64,000 nt of DNA from DATJCV01 sp963707665. Its GTDB lineage: Bacteria > Pseudomonadota > Gammaproteobacteria > Burkholderiales > Burkholderiaceae_D. Positions 50,538 to 59,102 of this stretch are shown piece by piece. The stretch's first letter is position 1; each line of letters opens with the position of its first letter. The stretch covers positions 186,001-250,000 of the forward strand of contig CAVPQU010000018.1 of NCBI GenBank assembly GCA_963707665.1, read 5' to 3'. The translations under genes were made by a program, and so were the position numbers. The notes beneath the pieces were generated by a model. The model was not told where the DNA came from. It searched no databases and saw only the letters and a list, made by a program, of their open reading frames with translations.

Positions 50538-51209
50538 TTGGCCATACTGTCTTTCGACCCGCAGATCATTCCCGTCGATTCGGTTGCCGGCGAGGCGGCG
50601 ATCGTGGCGGACCGATTGCGTGCCGAATCGCTGCGGCGACGCTTTGGCTGCCCGCCGCAGTGGCAACCGGAGATTACCAACGATCAACCGGTCCGCGCAT
50701 TCGGCGCAACGCCGATCGCCGCCTGCGTCTTGGTGCCGGTGATTCTGCGCGAGGATGGCGCCACCCTGCTGTTTACCCAGCGTACCGCCCATCTGAGCGA
50801 TCATGCCGGTCAAGTCAGCTTTCCGGGCGGCCGCACGGAAAGCAGCGACCGCTCGCCCATCGATACCGCGCTGCGCGAAACGGAAGAGGAAATCGGCCTC
50901 GACCGGCGCCATGTCGAGGTTATCGGCTCATTGCCTGACTATGTGACTGGTACCGGCTATCGCATCACGCCGATCGTCGGCCTGGCACAACCACCGTTCA
51001 GCCTGCACCCCGACCCCAACGAAGTAGCGGAAATTTTCGAGGTGCCGCTGGCATTCCTGATGAATGGCATGCATCATCAGCGGCGCAGCATGGACTTTCC
51101 CAACGGTTTTGGCCGTCGCACGTTTTACGCCATGCCGTATGATCGCTTTTTCATCTGGGGCGCGACTGCCGGCATCTTGCGCAACCTGTTTCATTTCTTG
51201 CGCGCCTGA
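50538..51209 (+). CDS. CoA pyrophosphatase, Nudix (NudL-like)
   Basis: A 223-residue Nudix enzyme. The NudL-specific motif LLFTQRTAHLSDHAGQVSFP is followed by the Nudix box (GRTESSDRSPIDTALRETEE, then EIGL). It hydrolyses CoA to 3',5'-ADP and phosphopantetheine. The most plausible start is TTG at 50538, with AGGA at 50527-50530; an apparent GTG at 50505 lies within the terminator hairpin. It follows rplS as in other Burkholderiales. Confidence 0.88.
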   Translation: MAILSFDPQIIPVDSVAGEAAIVADRLRAESLRRRFGCPPQWQPEITNDQPVRAFGATPIAACVLVPVILREDGATLLFTQRTAHLSDHAGQVSFPGGRTESSDRSPIDTALRETEEEIGLDRRHVEVIGSLPDYVTGTGYRITPIVGLAQPPFSLHPDPNEVAEIFEVPLAFLMNGMHHQRRSMDFPNGFGRRTFYAMPYDRFFIWGATAGILRNLFHFLRA

Positions 51210-51305
51210 AGCTGGCGGCCGCGTGTCGCTGGTCGGCGCTGCGCCGAATTGTTTGATTCCGGCAAGTTGCTGCGTTATCGTATCGATCCCGAACAGGCGG
51301 TGTCC

Positions 51306-52268
51306 ATGACCTTCATTTCCATTCTTTTTGCGTTACTGATCGAGCAACTGAAGCCGTTGCGTGCCGATAATCCGGTCTACTCCGGCGTGCGCTTGCTGGC
51401 GCGCCGCATGGAAACCTGGTTCAACGCCGGCCAGGCGCGGCACGGTATCGTCGGCTGGTTTGCCATGATCGCGGCGCTGGTGCTGCCGACCGCGCTGGTG
51501 TATTGGCTGTGCGCACGCATCAGTCCGCTGGCAGCGCTGCTGTGGAACATCCTGATCGTTTATCTGACACTGGGATTTCGCCATTACAGCCATTACTTCA
51601 CCTCGATCCAGCTGGCACTGAATGCCGGCGATGACGTCGCGGCGCGGGCGCTGCTGGCGGACTGGACCAAACAGGACACGGCCGGCCTGGATGTCAGCGA
51701 AATTTCCCGAATTGCGGTCGAAAAAGCCCTGGTCACCACGCATCGCAATGTGTTCGGAGTGTTTTTCTGGTTCCTGGTGCCGTTCGGGCCGGCCGGCGCG
51801 GTGATGTATCGGGTGGCCGAATATCTGGCGCGCGCATGGAATGAGCCGGATCATCTGCACCACGAGGCGTTCGGGCGGTTTGCGGCCCGCGCGTTTTACT
51901 GGATCGACTGGATTCCGGCGCGCCTGACCGCTGTGGCGTTCGCGGTAGTTGGCAATTTCGAAGATGCGGTCTATGCCTGGCGCAACTTCGCCGGCCGCTG
52001 GCCGGACGAGGCGGCCGGCATTATCCTGGCAGCCGGCGGGGGCGCCATGGACGTGCGGCTCGGTACGCCAGCCGAAAGCGCCATCCAAGTGCTGCCGGCG
52101 GATGCTGCTACCGTCGATTCCAGCGACGGCGACCTCGACAACAATGGCTTGCCCGGGGCCGAGCCGGGTCCGCGCGCGCTGCAGAGCACGGTCGGCCTGG
52201 TGTGGCGCGCTCTGTTATTGTGGATGTTCCTGTTGCTGTTGCTGTCGGTGGCGATCTGGGCCGGCTGA
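51306..52268 (+). CDS. CobD/CbiB-family membrane protein
   Basis: A 320-residue inner-membrane protein resembling adenosylcobinamide-phosphate synthase CobD/CbiB: MTFISILFALLIEQLKPL start, the HYFTSIQLALNAGD segment and AFYWIDWIPARLTAVAFAVV. No other cobalamin genes are near, and this copy after the rplS operon is conserved in Burkholderiales, so a role other than B12 synthesis is possible. ATG 51306 gives the family N-terminus. Confidence 0.8.
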   Translation: MTFISILFALLIEQLKPLRADNPVYSGVRLLARRMETWFNAGQARHGIVGWFAMIAALVLPTALVYWLCARISPLAALLWNILIVYLTLGFRHYSHYFTSIQLALNAGDDVAARALLADWTKQDTAGLDVSEISRIAVEKALVTTHRNVFGVFFWFLVPFGPAGAVMYRVAEYLARAWNEPDHLHHEAFGRFAARAFYWIDWIPARLTAVAFAVVGNFEDAVYAWRNFAGRWPDEAAGIILAAGGGAMDVRLGTPAESAIQVLPADAATVDSSDGDLDNNGLPGAEPGPRALQSTVGLVWRALLLWMFLLLLLSVAIWAG

Positions 52269-52399
52269 CAGCGTCGCATTCGTGCACGTCGTTTTTTCAG
52301 TCTTCTATAAGATATAATACGCATGACATTTCGTGCGAGCGCCTCACAAGGGCGCCGCGCACAGCCAACTGGCAAGCGCTATCGAAACGAGCTGCATGC

Positions 52400-52765
52400 A
52401 TGCGTGACAATCCTGTTCCATCTACATCCCTACCTGAAACTACCGGCACATCCAGCCGCGAGTTTTTCATCCTAGGCGTGACCAGCAGCGGCAAGCCGTT
52501 TCGGCCCAGCGACTGGGCCGAGCGTCTGTGTGGCGCCATGTCGTGCTTCCGTCCGGCCGGCCATGGCGGCCTGAACGCCCACCTCAAATATTCTCCATAC
52601 GTTCGCCCGCTGCTGCTGGAAGGGGTCAAATCGGTGGTGGTCAAGGAAGACCTGCGCCAGATCGAGCCGCTGGCCTATCACTTCGTGCTGGATTTCGCCC
52701 GAGATAATGATCTGCAGATCGTTGAGGCATGCTTGTTGCCGGATGCCGGTGACGATCCGGATTGA
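52400..52765 (+). CDS. DUF3579 protein
   Basis: A 121-residue protein with the DUF3579 pattern: REFFILGVTSSGKPFRPSDW, AERLCGAMSCFRPAG, YVRPLLLEGVKSVVV and EPLAYHFVLDFARDNDLQIV. It is widespread in betaproteobacteria; function unknown, with no signal peptide or membrane segment. ATG 52400 is chosen in frame. A TATAAT (52313-52318) upstream is a plausible -10, but the -35 is weak. Confidence 0.82.
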   Translation: MRDNPVPSTSLPETTGTSSREFFILGVTSSGKPFRPSDWAERLCGAMSCFRPAGHGGLNAHLKYSPYVRPLLLEGVKSVVVKEDLRQIEPLAYHFVLDFARDNDLQIVEACLLPDAGDDPD

Positions 52766-53165
52766 TGCGGCCGTGCCGCGCAAACGGCAAGCCGCAGAGC
52801 GCCGCTGATCGGCTCGCATCCGGGTACCGGGCAGTGTCGTAAGCGCCGGATTGCCTCGCTTTGCAAAAAAATATTGGCTCAGCATGCAGGCATGCGCTTG
52901 CGGCGCTTGGCCATCGTTACATGAACCAGCGCGATCGCGAAGCGGCCGCTGAGTTGCCTGAAAGGCCATAACGGCCGATTCGGATCGTCATTATTTATGG
53001 AGCGGTCTCCCCCCGCTGCCCTCTGATGGTGCGTGAACTGTGAAAAAACCGGCTGACATCTGCTTCACAAATCAGTTACGCTACCAAAAAAAATAAAACG
53101 GCAAGACATGACGCGCTCCGCGCTCGCACGCGGCGCCCGAAGTCTTGCTGTACCCAGGGGGTTCC
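52766..53165. other. 400-bp gap without a recognised feature
   Basis: No credible coding, structured RNA, paired GGAGTATG element or terminator is visible between the DUF3579 gene and the GGDEF-EAL gene. Confidence 0.6.
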
Positions 53166-56048
53166 ATGTTGCGCCAATACCGGCTGTATTCCTTGTCATT
53201 CGGGGCTTTGCTCGGCTTGCTGCTGGGCCTGGTCTTGACTGCCATGCTGTTTGTCGCGGCCCGTGGTGTCGAACATGACAAGAACCGGCTCGATTTCGAA
53301 CAGCGTGCGGGAGCCCGTATCGAGGCGGTGCGAACGCGCTTGCAGTGGTCGATCAATGAGCTGTTTTCCGTCAACCGCCTGTTCGTGAGCTTCGGCACCG
53401 TCAGTCGCGAACAGTTTCATTCGTTTACCCGACCCCTGTTGGAGCGCAACCCGTATATCCAGGCATTTAATTTCCATCGCATCATCTCGCATCAGCAGCG
53501 CGCCGAATTCGAGGCAGGCGTACAGCACTACTTTCCCGGCTTTTCAATCCGCGAACTGGCCGCCGGCAAACTGGTGGCCGCCGCTCGGCGGGCGCAATAC
53601 CGGCCGGTGGACTATATCGAGCCACTCGAAGGCAACGAGGCAGCACTCGGCTTTGATGCCGCGTCCTATTCCTTCCAAAGTGAAGCCCTCGAGCGTGCGG
53701 TAGTGACTGGCCAGCCGTCCGCCACCGGCCTCCTGAGTCTGATGCAAGAACGGCACGGCGAATCCGGGCTGATTGTATTGATGCCGGTGTATCGGCACGG
53801 TGCTGCCACCGACTCCGTGGAAGCGCGGCGGGAAGCGCTGATCGGCGACACCGCCGCCGTGTTTCGGATCGCCGATCTGGTGGAACGCGTGCTGGCGGCC
53901 GAAGCCGCGCTGGACGCCGGCCAGACCCGGGTGTCGCTCTATCTTCAGCAGTCCGACGTTGCCCGAAAGCTGGCGTACAGCAGCGACGGCATGGCGCTTC
54001 CGAACGCATCGGGCTGGCTTGACTCCTTGTTGTATGCGCATCCACAATCGCTATCGAAATCGTTCGATATTGGCGGCCAATTGTGGAGCATGACAGTGGC
54101 GGCTGCGCCCGACTCCTTCCGCTCGCTGCGCAGCGATTCCCTATTGGTGCTCCTGGGCGGTTTGCTAACCAGTGCCCTGGGCTGTTTTTATCTGCAGTCG
54201 CTGGCACGCCGCACGCGCGACATCCAGCAGCTGGTGCGCCGGCGCACCGCCGAATTACGGCTTGCGAACCGGCATCTGCGGCGCGACATTGCCGCTCGTG
54301 CGCGTACCGAGCAGGCACTGCAGTTGCGGCAGCGCGCGATCGAAGCCAGCGCCAATGCGATCGTGATCGTCAGCGCCGAAGCGCCCGATTATCCGATCGA
54401 GTACGTGAACCCGGCCTTCGAGCGCAACAGCGGCTTTGCCGCGCATGAGATCCTCGGCAAGACGGTGCGTGCCCTGCGGTGCGACGAGCGGGACCAGCAG
54501 GCGATTGCCGAGATTCGTGCCGCCCTGCTCGAGCAGCGGGAAGGCAAGGCGGTGTTGCGCAATCTGCGCAAGGATGGCTCGATTTACTGGAGCGAGTTCT
54601 ACGTCTCGCCGGTGCTCGACCAGAACGCCACGGTCAGTCATTTCGTGCTGGCGCAATACGACATCACGGCCACCAAGAATTACGAAGCAGAGCTGGAATT
54701 CCAGGCCGGACACGACCACCTGACCGGGCTGGCCAACCGCAACCTGGTACGCGACCGCCTGCAACAGGCGATCAGCTATGCCGATAGTTACGGCCATGCG
54801 GTATGGCTGGTGCATGTCGATCTGGACCAGTTCAAGTTCATCAATGACGCGCTCGGCCATCCAGCCGGCGACGCCCTGTTGCGCACGCTGGCCGATCGTC
54901 TGAAGCAGGGTTTGCGCAGCGCCGACACCGTGGCTCGCGTCAATGGCGATGAATTTCTGCTGGTTTTCATCGATGACATGGAACAGGAGACCTGCGTGGC
55001 CATCATGCAGCGCGTCATGCAGCTGGTGGCGGTACCGTTGAAGATCGATAACCACGAACTGTATCTGACCTGCAGCGCCGGCATCGCGGTGTATCCGGGC
55101 GATGCGATGGATGCCGAAACCCTGACCAAGCATGCCGAGATCGCGATGTATCGCGCCAAGGATGGCGGGCGCGGCAGCTATCAGTTCTACCGGCCTGAAA
55201 TGAACCAGCAGGCGCTGGAACGGCTGCGCCTGGAAAGCGATATGCGCAACGCACTGGAGCGCGGCGAATTCGTCCTGCACTATCAGCCGCAGGTGGAGTT
55301 GCGCAGCGGCCAGGTCGTCGGCATGGAGGCGCTGATTCGCTGGCAGCATCCGCAACTGGGACTGATTGCGCCGATGCGCTTCATCGGTCTGGCCGAGGAA
55401 ACCGGCTTGATCGTGCCCATCGGTGCCTGGGTGATCCGCGAGGCGTGCCGCCAGAACATGGCCTGGCAACGTGCCGGCTTGCCAGCGCTGCGGATGTCGG
55501 TCAACCTGTCGGCGCGCCAGTTTTATGAAAAGGAGCTGGCGCAGTCGATCGCCGCGGTATTGGAAGAAACCGGCATGGCGCCGCACATGCTCGGCATCGA
55601 ACTGACCGAGAGCCTGGTGATGGCGGATGTCGAGCATGCGGTGCAGATCCTGCAGCAGTTGCATGCGATCGGCGTGCAGATGTCGATCGATGATTTTGGC
55701 ACCGGCTATTCCAGCCTGTCTTACCTGAAGCGCTTTCCGATCGATGTGCTGAAGATCGACCAGTCGTTCGTGCGCGACATCACGCTGGACCCGGATGATG
55801 CCGCCATCGTGCTCTCCATCATTTCGCTGGCGCACAACCTGAGCATGGAGGTGATTGCGGAAGGCGTGGAGACCGAGCAGCAACTGGACTTCCTGCGCTG
55901 CAACGGCTGCAATGAAATCCAGGGTTATCATTTCAGCCCACCGCTGGCGGCCGACAACTTCCAGGCCTTGCTTTTGCAGGGCAAGTGCCTGCCACCGGAT
56001 ACCGGCGTGGACGCCCACCACTGGCGCACGTTAGGCCGCCCGCGATAA
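53166..56048 (+). CDS. CHASE-PAS-GGDEF-EAL membrane protein (c-di-GMP turnover)
   Basis: A 960-residue protein: transmembrane segment (~13-35), periplasmic CHASE domain (ending near YIEPLEGNEAALGFD), a second transmembrane segment (~320-340), PAS (~390-510), GGDEF (~520-690) and EAL (~700-950). The cyclase motif reads NGDEF rather than GGDEF (VARVNGDEFLLVF), while the EAL motif (GMEALIRW) and DDFGTGYSSLSYL are intact, so phosphodiesterase activity is the safer prediction. The CHASE sensor suggests an extracellular ligand. ATG 53166 is the family-like start. Confidence 0.92.
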   Translation: MLRQYRLYSLSFGALLGLLLGLVLTAMLFVAARGVEHDKNRLDFEQRAGARIEAVRTRLQWSINELFSVNRLFVSFGTVSREQFHSFTRPLLERNPYIQAFNFHRIISHQQRAEFEAGVQHYFPGFSIRELAAGKLVAAARRAQYRPVDYIEPLEGNEAALGFDAASYSFQSEALERAVVTGQPSATGLLSLMQERHGESGLIVLMPVYRHGAATDSVEARREALIGDTAAVFRIADLVERVLAAEAALDAGQTRVSLYLQQSDVARKLAYSSDGMALPNASGWLDSLLYAHPQSLSKSFDIGGQLWSMTVAAAPDSFRSLRSDSLLVLLGGLLTSALGCFYLQSLARRTRDIQQLVRRRTAELRLANRHLRRDIAARARTEQALQLRQRAIEASANAIVIVSAEAPDYPIEYVNPAFERNSGFAAHEILGKTVRALRCDERDQQAIAEIRAALLEQREGKAVLRNLRKDGSIYWSEFYVSPVLDQNATVSHFVLAQYDITATKNYEAELEFQAGHDHLTGLANRNLVRDRLQQAISYADSYGHAVWLVHVDLDQFKFINDALGHPAGDALLRTLADRLKQGLRSADTVARVNGDEFLLVFIDDMEQETCVAIMQRVMQLVAVPLKIDNHELYLTCSAGIAVYPGDAMDAETLTKHAEIAMYRAKDGGRGSYQFYRPEMNQQALERLRLESDMRNALERGEFVLHYQPQVELRSGQVVGMEALIRWQHPQLGLIAPMRFIGLAEETGLIVPIGAWVIREACRQNMAWQRAGLPALRMSVNLSARQFYEKELAQSIAAVLEETGMAPHMLGIELTESLVMADVEHAVQILQQLHAIGVQMSIDDFGTGYSSLSYLKRFPIDVLKIDQSFVRDITLDPDDAAIVLSIISLAHNLSMEVIAEGVETEQQLDFLRCNGCNEIQGYHFSPPLAADNFQALLLQGKCLPPDTGVDAHHWRTLGRPR

Positions 56049-56113
56049 AGCGGGACGGGGCGATAGCCGATACGGTATTTTTCCCGGTGGCATTCGGTGA
56101 AAACAGCGTAATT

Positions 56114-56176
56114 CATATACTCCCTGCAATGCATGCCATTTTCGGTTGTAAAATGGTTGTTTGTATAACATACTCC
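56114..56176 (-). repeat. paired GGAGTATG element, copy 6
   Basis: On the minus strand GGAGTATG (56176-56169) and GGAGTATATG (56123-56114), 53 bp start to start. The core contains a perfect inverted repeat CCATTTT/AAAATGG (56136-56142 with 56150-56156). The rest of the gap 56049-56430 holds nothing I recognise. Confidence 0.8.
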
Positions 56177-56430
56177 ATATTTATTCGACATTCTGCAGGA
56201 TATTCCGAGAGTTTTTCGAACAAAAGTGATCGGTGCCGCTGCGCACCGAGTGGCACTGCGGCCATGCCGCCAGCCAGCTGCGCCGGGTCGTTATGGTGCG
56301 GCATGGCGGGCGGCAAATCCGGCTGGCCGCAGTTTCCGCGATAATGAAGCCGGACAAGCGCGTTGTTCCGGCGGCCAGCGGACGCGACCGCAGCCACGCT
56401 TGCGTTTACTCTTTGCGAATGGAGTCAGAC

Positions 56431-57838
56431 ATGTCGAATACCCGGGTTGAGCGCGATACCTTCGGCCCGATCGACGTGCCGGCCGACCATCTGTGGGGCG
56501 CGCAGACCCAGCGTTCGCTGCACCATTTCCACATTTCGACCGAGCGCATGGCGCCCGAACTGATCGCTGCGCTGGCGGAGGTCAAGCGCGCCGCCGCCGC
56601 CGTCAACCGCGCCCTCGGCTGCTGGACGCGGCAAGGCGACGCCATCATGCAGGCCGCCGACGAAGTGCTGGCCGGCACGCCATGCCGACGGAGTTTCCGC
56701 TGTCGGTCTGGCAGACCGGCTCCGGCACGCAGACCAACATGAACATGAACGAGGTGCTGGCCAATCGCGCCTCGGAACTGCTGGGCGGCGAGCGCGGCGA
56801 GCAGCGCCTGGTGCATCCGAACGACGCACGTCAACATGGGCCAGTCGTCCAACGATATTTTCCCGACCGCGATGCATGTGGCGGCGGCGTCTGCGGTCGC
56901 GCAAGCAGCTGCTGCCGGCGCTTGCGCCGGCTGCGCGCCACGCTGGAACAGAAATCGCGCAGAGTTCGCCGACATCGTCAAGATCGGCCGCACCCACTTG
57001 CAGGATGCGACGCCGCTGACGCTGGGCCAGGAATTTTCCGGCTACGTCGGCCCAGCTGGAACATGCGCGGAAGCGGTGATCGCCGCCGCTTGCCGGCGCT
57101 GTGCGCGCTGGCCGCCGGCGGCACCGCGGTCGGCACCGGCCTGAATACGCATCCGGAATTCGGCGACGCGCATCGCGGCCGAACTGGCCGCGCGCACCGG
57201 TCTGCCGTTCATGAGCGCGCCCAACAAGTTCGCCGCGCTGGCCGCGCACGACGCGCTGGTGGCCGCGCACGGCGCGCTGAAGACGCTGGCGGCGGCGCTG
57301 ATGAAGATCGCCAACGACGTGCGCTGGCTGGCGTCCGGCCCGCGCTCCGGCCTGGGCGAGATCAGCATTCCGGAAAACGAGCCGGGCAGCTCGATCATGC
57401 CGGGCAAGGTCAATCCGACCCAGTGCGAGGCGCTGACCATGCTGTGCTGCCAGGTGTTCGGCAACGATGTCGCGATCACGTTCGGCGGCGCCTCCGGCAA
57501 TTTCGAGCTGAACGTGTTCAAGCCGATGATCGCGCATAACTTCCTGCAAAGCGTGCGCCTGCTGGCCGACGGCATGCGCAGCTTCGACGAGCATTGCGCG
57601 CGCGGCATCGAAGCCAATCGCGAGCGCATCGCGCGAGCTGATGGAGCGTTCGCTGATGCTGGTGACGGCGCTGGCGCCGCACATCGGCTACGACCGCGCG
57701 GCGCAGATCGCCAAGCAGGCGCATCACGACGGCAGCACGCTGAAGCAGGCGGCGCCGGCGCTGGGCTTTGTCAGCGAAGAACAGTTCGCGCAATGGGTGC
57801 AGCCGGAAACCATGACTCGACCCGTCAGCCAGTCCTGA
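56431..57838 (+). pseudogene. fumC: FumC, class II fumarate hydratase, multiply frameshifted
   Basis: Similarity to class II fumarase runs along the whole stretch but across all three frames. RVERDTFGPIDVPADHLWGA and LSVWQTGSGTQTNMNMNEVL appear first, then MGQSSNDIFPTAMHV, IGRTHLQDATPLTLGQEFSG, the catalytic GSSIMPGKVNPTQCEALTML and LNVFKPMIAHNFLQSVRLL. At least six indels lie near 56681, 56825, 56900-56970, 57045-57090, 57165 and 57640. No full-length product can be made as written. The density of single-base changes amid preserved motifs resembles poor consensus rather than old decay. Confidence 0.8.
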
Positions 57839-58069
57839 GATGGGTCGCACGCGATCAAGCGCGCAATTGAGGCGCTGATTCGGTTTCGCGCAACTCCGGT
57901 GGCCCCGATGGCCGGCATGGCGCGTCCGCTTGTGCTTCAATTCTGCATTGCAAACGGCCAGACACCGACTTTGCTCATCAGCGTCAGTTTTTCCAACCAT
58001 CGTCCTGTTTCTGCTAATAGAATATGGAAGGCTCGTTGGCCCCATATATCAAAATTAAGGAGACAGACA

Positions 58070-59029
58070 ATGAAATCTCGATTCTTGCGTGGCTTGCTCG
58101 TGCTGGCCGGCGTCACCATGCTGGCCGCTGCACCCGCCCAAGCGCAGCAGCAATTCATCAACGTATTGACCGGCGGTACCAGCGGCGTGTATTACCCGAT
58201 GGGCGTGGCGTTGTCGCAGATTTATGCCAAGGCGATGCCGAATGTGAAGACCTCGGTGCAGGCGACCAAGGCTTCCGCCGAAAATCTGAACCTGCTGCAG
58301 GCTGGGCGCGGAGAAATCGCGTTTACGCTGGGCGATTCCTTGTCCGACGCCTGGAAGGGCGATGCCGAAGCCGGCTTCAAGACGCCGCTCAACAAACTGC
58401 GCGGCGTCGCCGGCATTTATCCGAACTACATCCAGATCGTTGCTGCCGCCGATTCCGGCGTCAAGACGCTGGCCGACCTGAAGGGCAAGCGCATCTCGGT
58501 TGGCGCGCCGAAATCCGGCACCGAACTGAATGCGCGCGCGATCTTCAAGGCTGCCGGCATGACCTACAAGGATTTCTCCAAGGTCGAATACCTGCCGTTC
58601 GGCGAATCGGTAGAGCTGATGAAAAATCGCCAGCTCGATGCCACCCTGCAGTCGGCCGGCCTGGGCGTGTCATCGCTGCGCGACCTGGCGACCTCGGTGA
58701 AGATCGTGATCGTGCCGATCCCGGCCGATGTGGTCACCAAGGTCGGTGATCCGGCCTATCAGGCCGGCACGGTTCCGGCCAATACCTACGAAGGGCAAAG
58801 CGCGGATGTCGCCACCGCCTTCGTGCAGAATTTCCTGGTCACGCATGAAGGGGTGCCGGCCGATACCGTCTATCAAATGACCAAGAGCATGTTCGACAAC
58901 CTCGATCATCTGGTCGCGGCGCATGCCGCCGCCAAGGCGATCCGCAAGGACAAGGCGCTGGTCGGCATGCCGCTGCCGCTGCATCCGGGAGCAGAAAAAT
59001 ACTATCGCGAAAGCGGCCTGGTCAAGTAG
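58070..59029 (+). CDS. TAXI-family TRAP transporter solute-binding protein
   Basis: A 319-residue periplasmic receptor: signal peptide (LAAAPAQA-QQQ), then NVLTGGTSGVYYPMGVALSQ, the start typical of the TAXI family, and IYPNYIQIVAA. It delivers solute (glutamate, 2-oxoglutarate or similar organic acids in known cases) to the fused permease encoded next. AAGGAGA precedes the ATG at 58070. An intercistronic hairpin (59055-59072) separates it from the permease gene. Confidence 0.92.
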   Translation: MKSRFLRGLLVLAGVTMLAAAPAQAQQQFINVLTGGTSGVYYPMGVALSQIYAKAMPNVKTSVQATKASAENLNLLQAGRGEIAFTLGDSLSDAWKGDAEAGFKTPLNKLRGVAGIYPNYIQIVAAADSGVKTLADLKGKRISVGAPKSGTELNARAIFKAAGMTYKDFSKVEYLPFGESVELMKNRQLDATLQSAGLGVSSLRDLATSVKIVIVPIPADVVTKVGDPAYQAGTVPANTYEGQSADVATAFVQNFLVTHEGVPADTVYQMTKSMFDNLDHLVAAHAAAKAIRKDKALVGMPLPLHPGAEKYYRESGLVK

Positions 59030-59054
59030 GCACACCACAAGACGTTACACGGGG

Positions 59055-59072
59055 GAGGGCGATTGCGCCCTC
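59055..59072 (+). other. hairpin between TRAP receptor and permease genes
   Basis: GAGGGCG-ATTG-CGCCCTC stem-loop without T tract. Such a structure could stabilise the upstream receptor mRNA, allowing excess binding protein over permease. Confidence 0.5.
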
Positions 59073-59102
59073 TCTTGATTTCCGCTGAGGAGTTTTCCGT
59101 TC

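Noticed and set aside
52861..52905. A-rich stretch and GCATGC repeats in the 52.8-53.2 kb gap as an RNA gene
   Set aside because: No consistent promoter, stem or terminator could be assembled around them.
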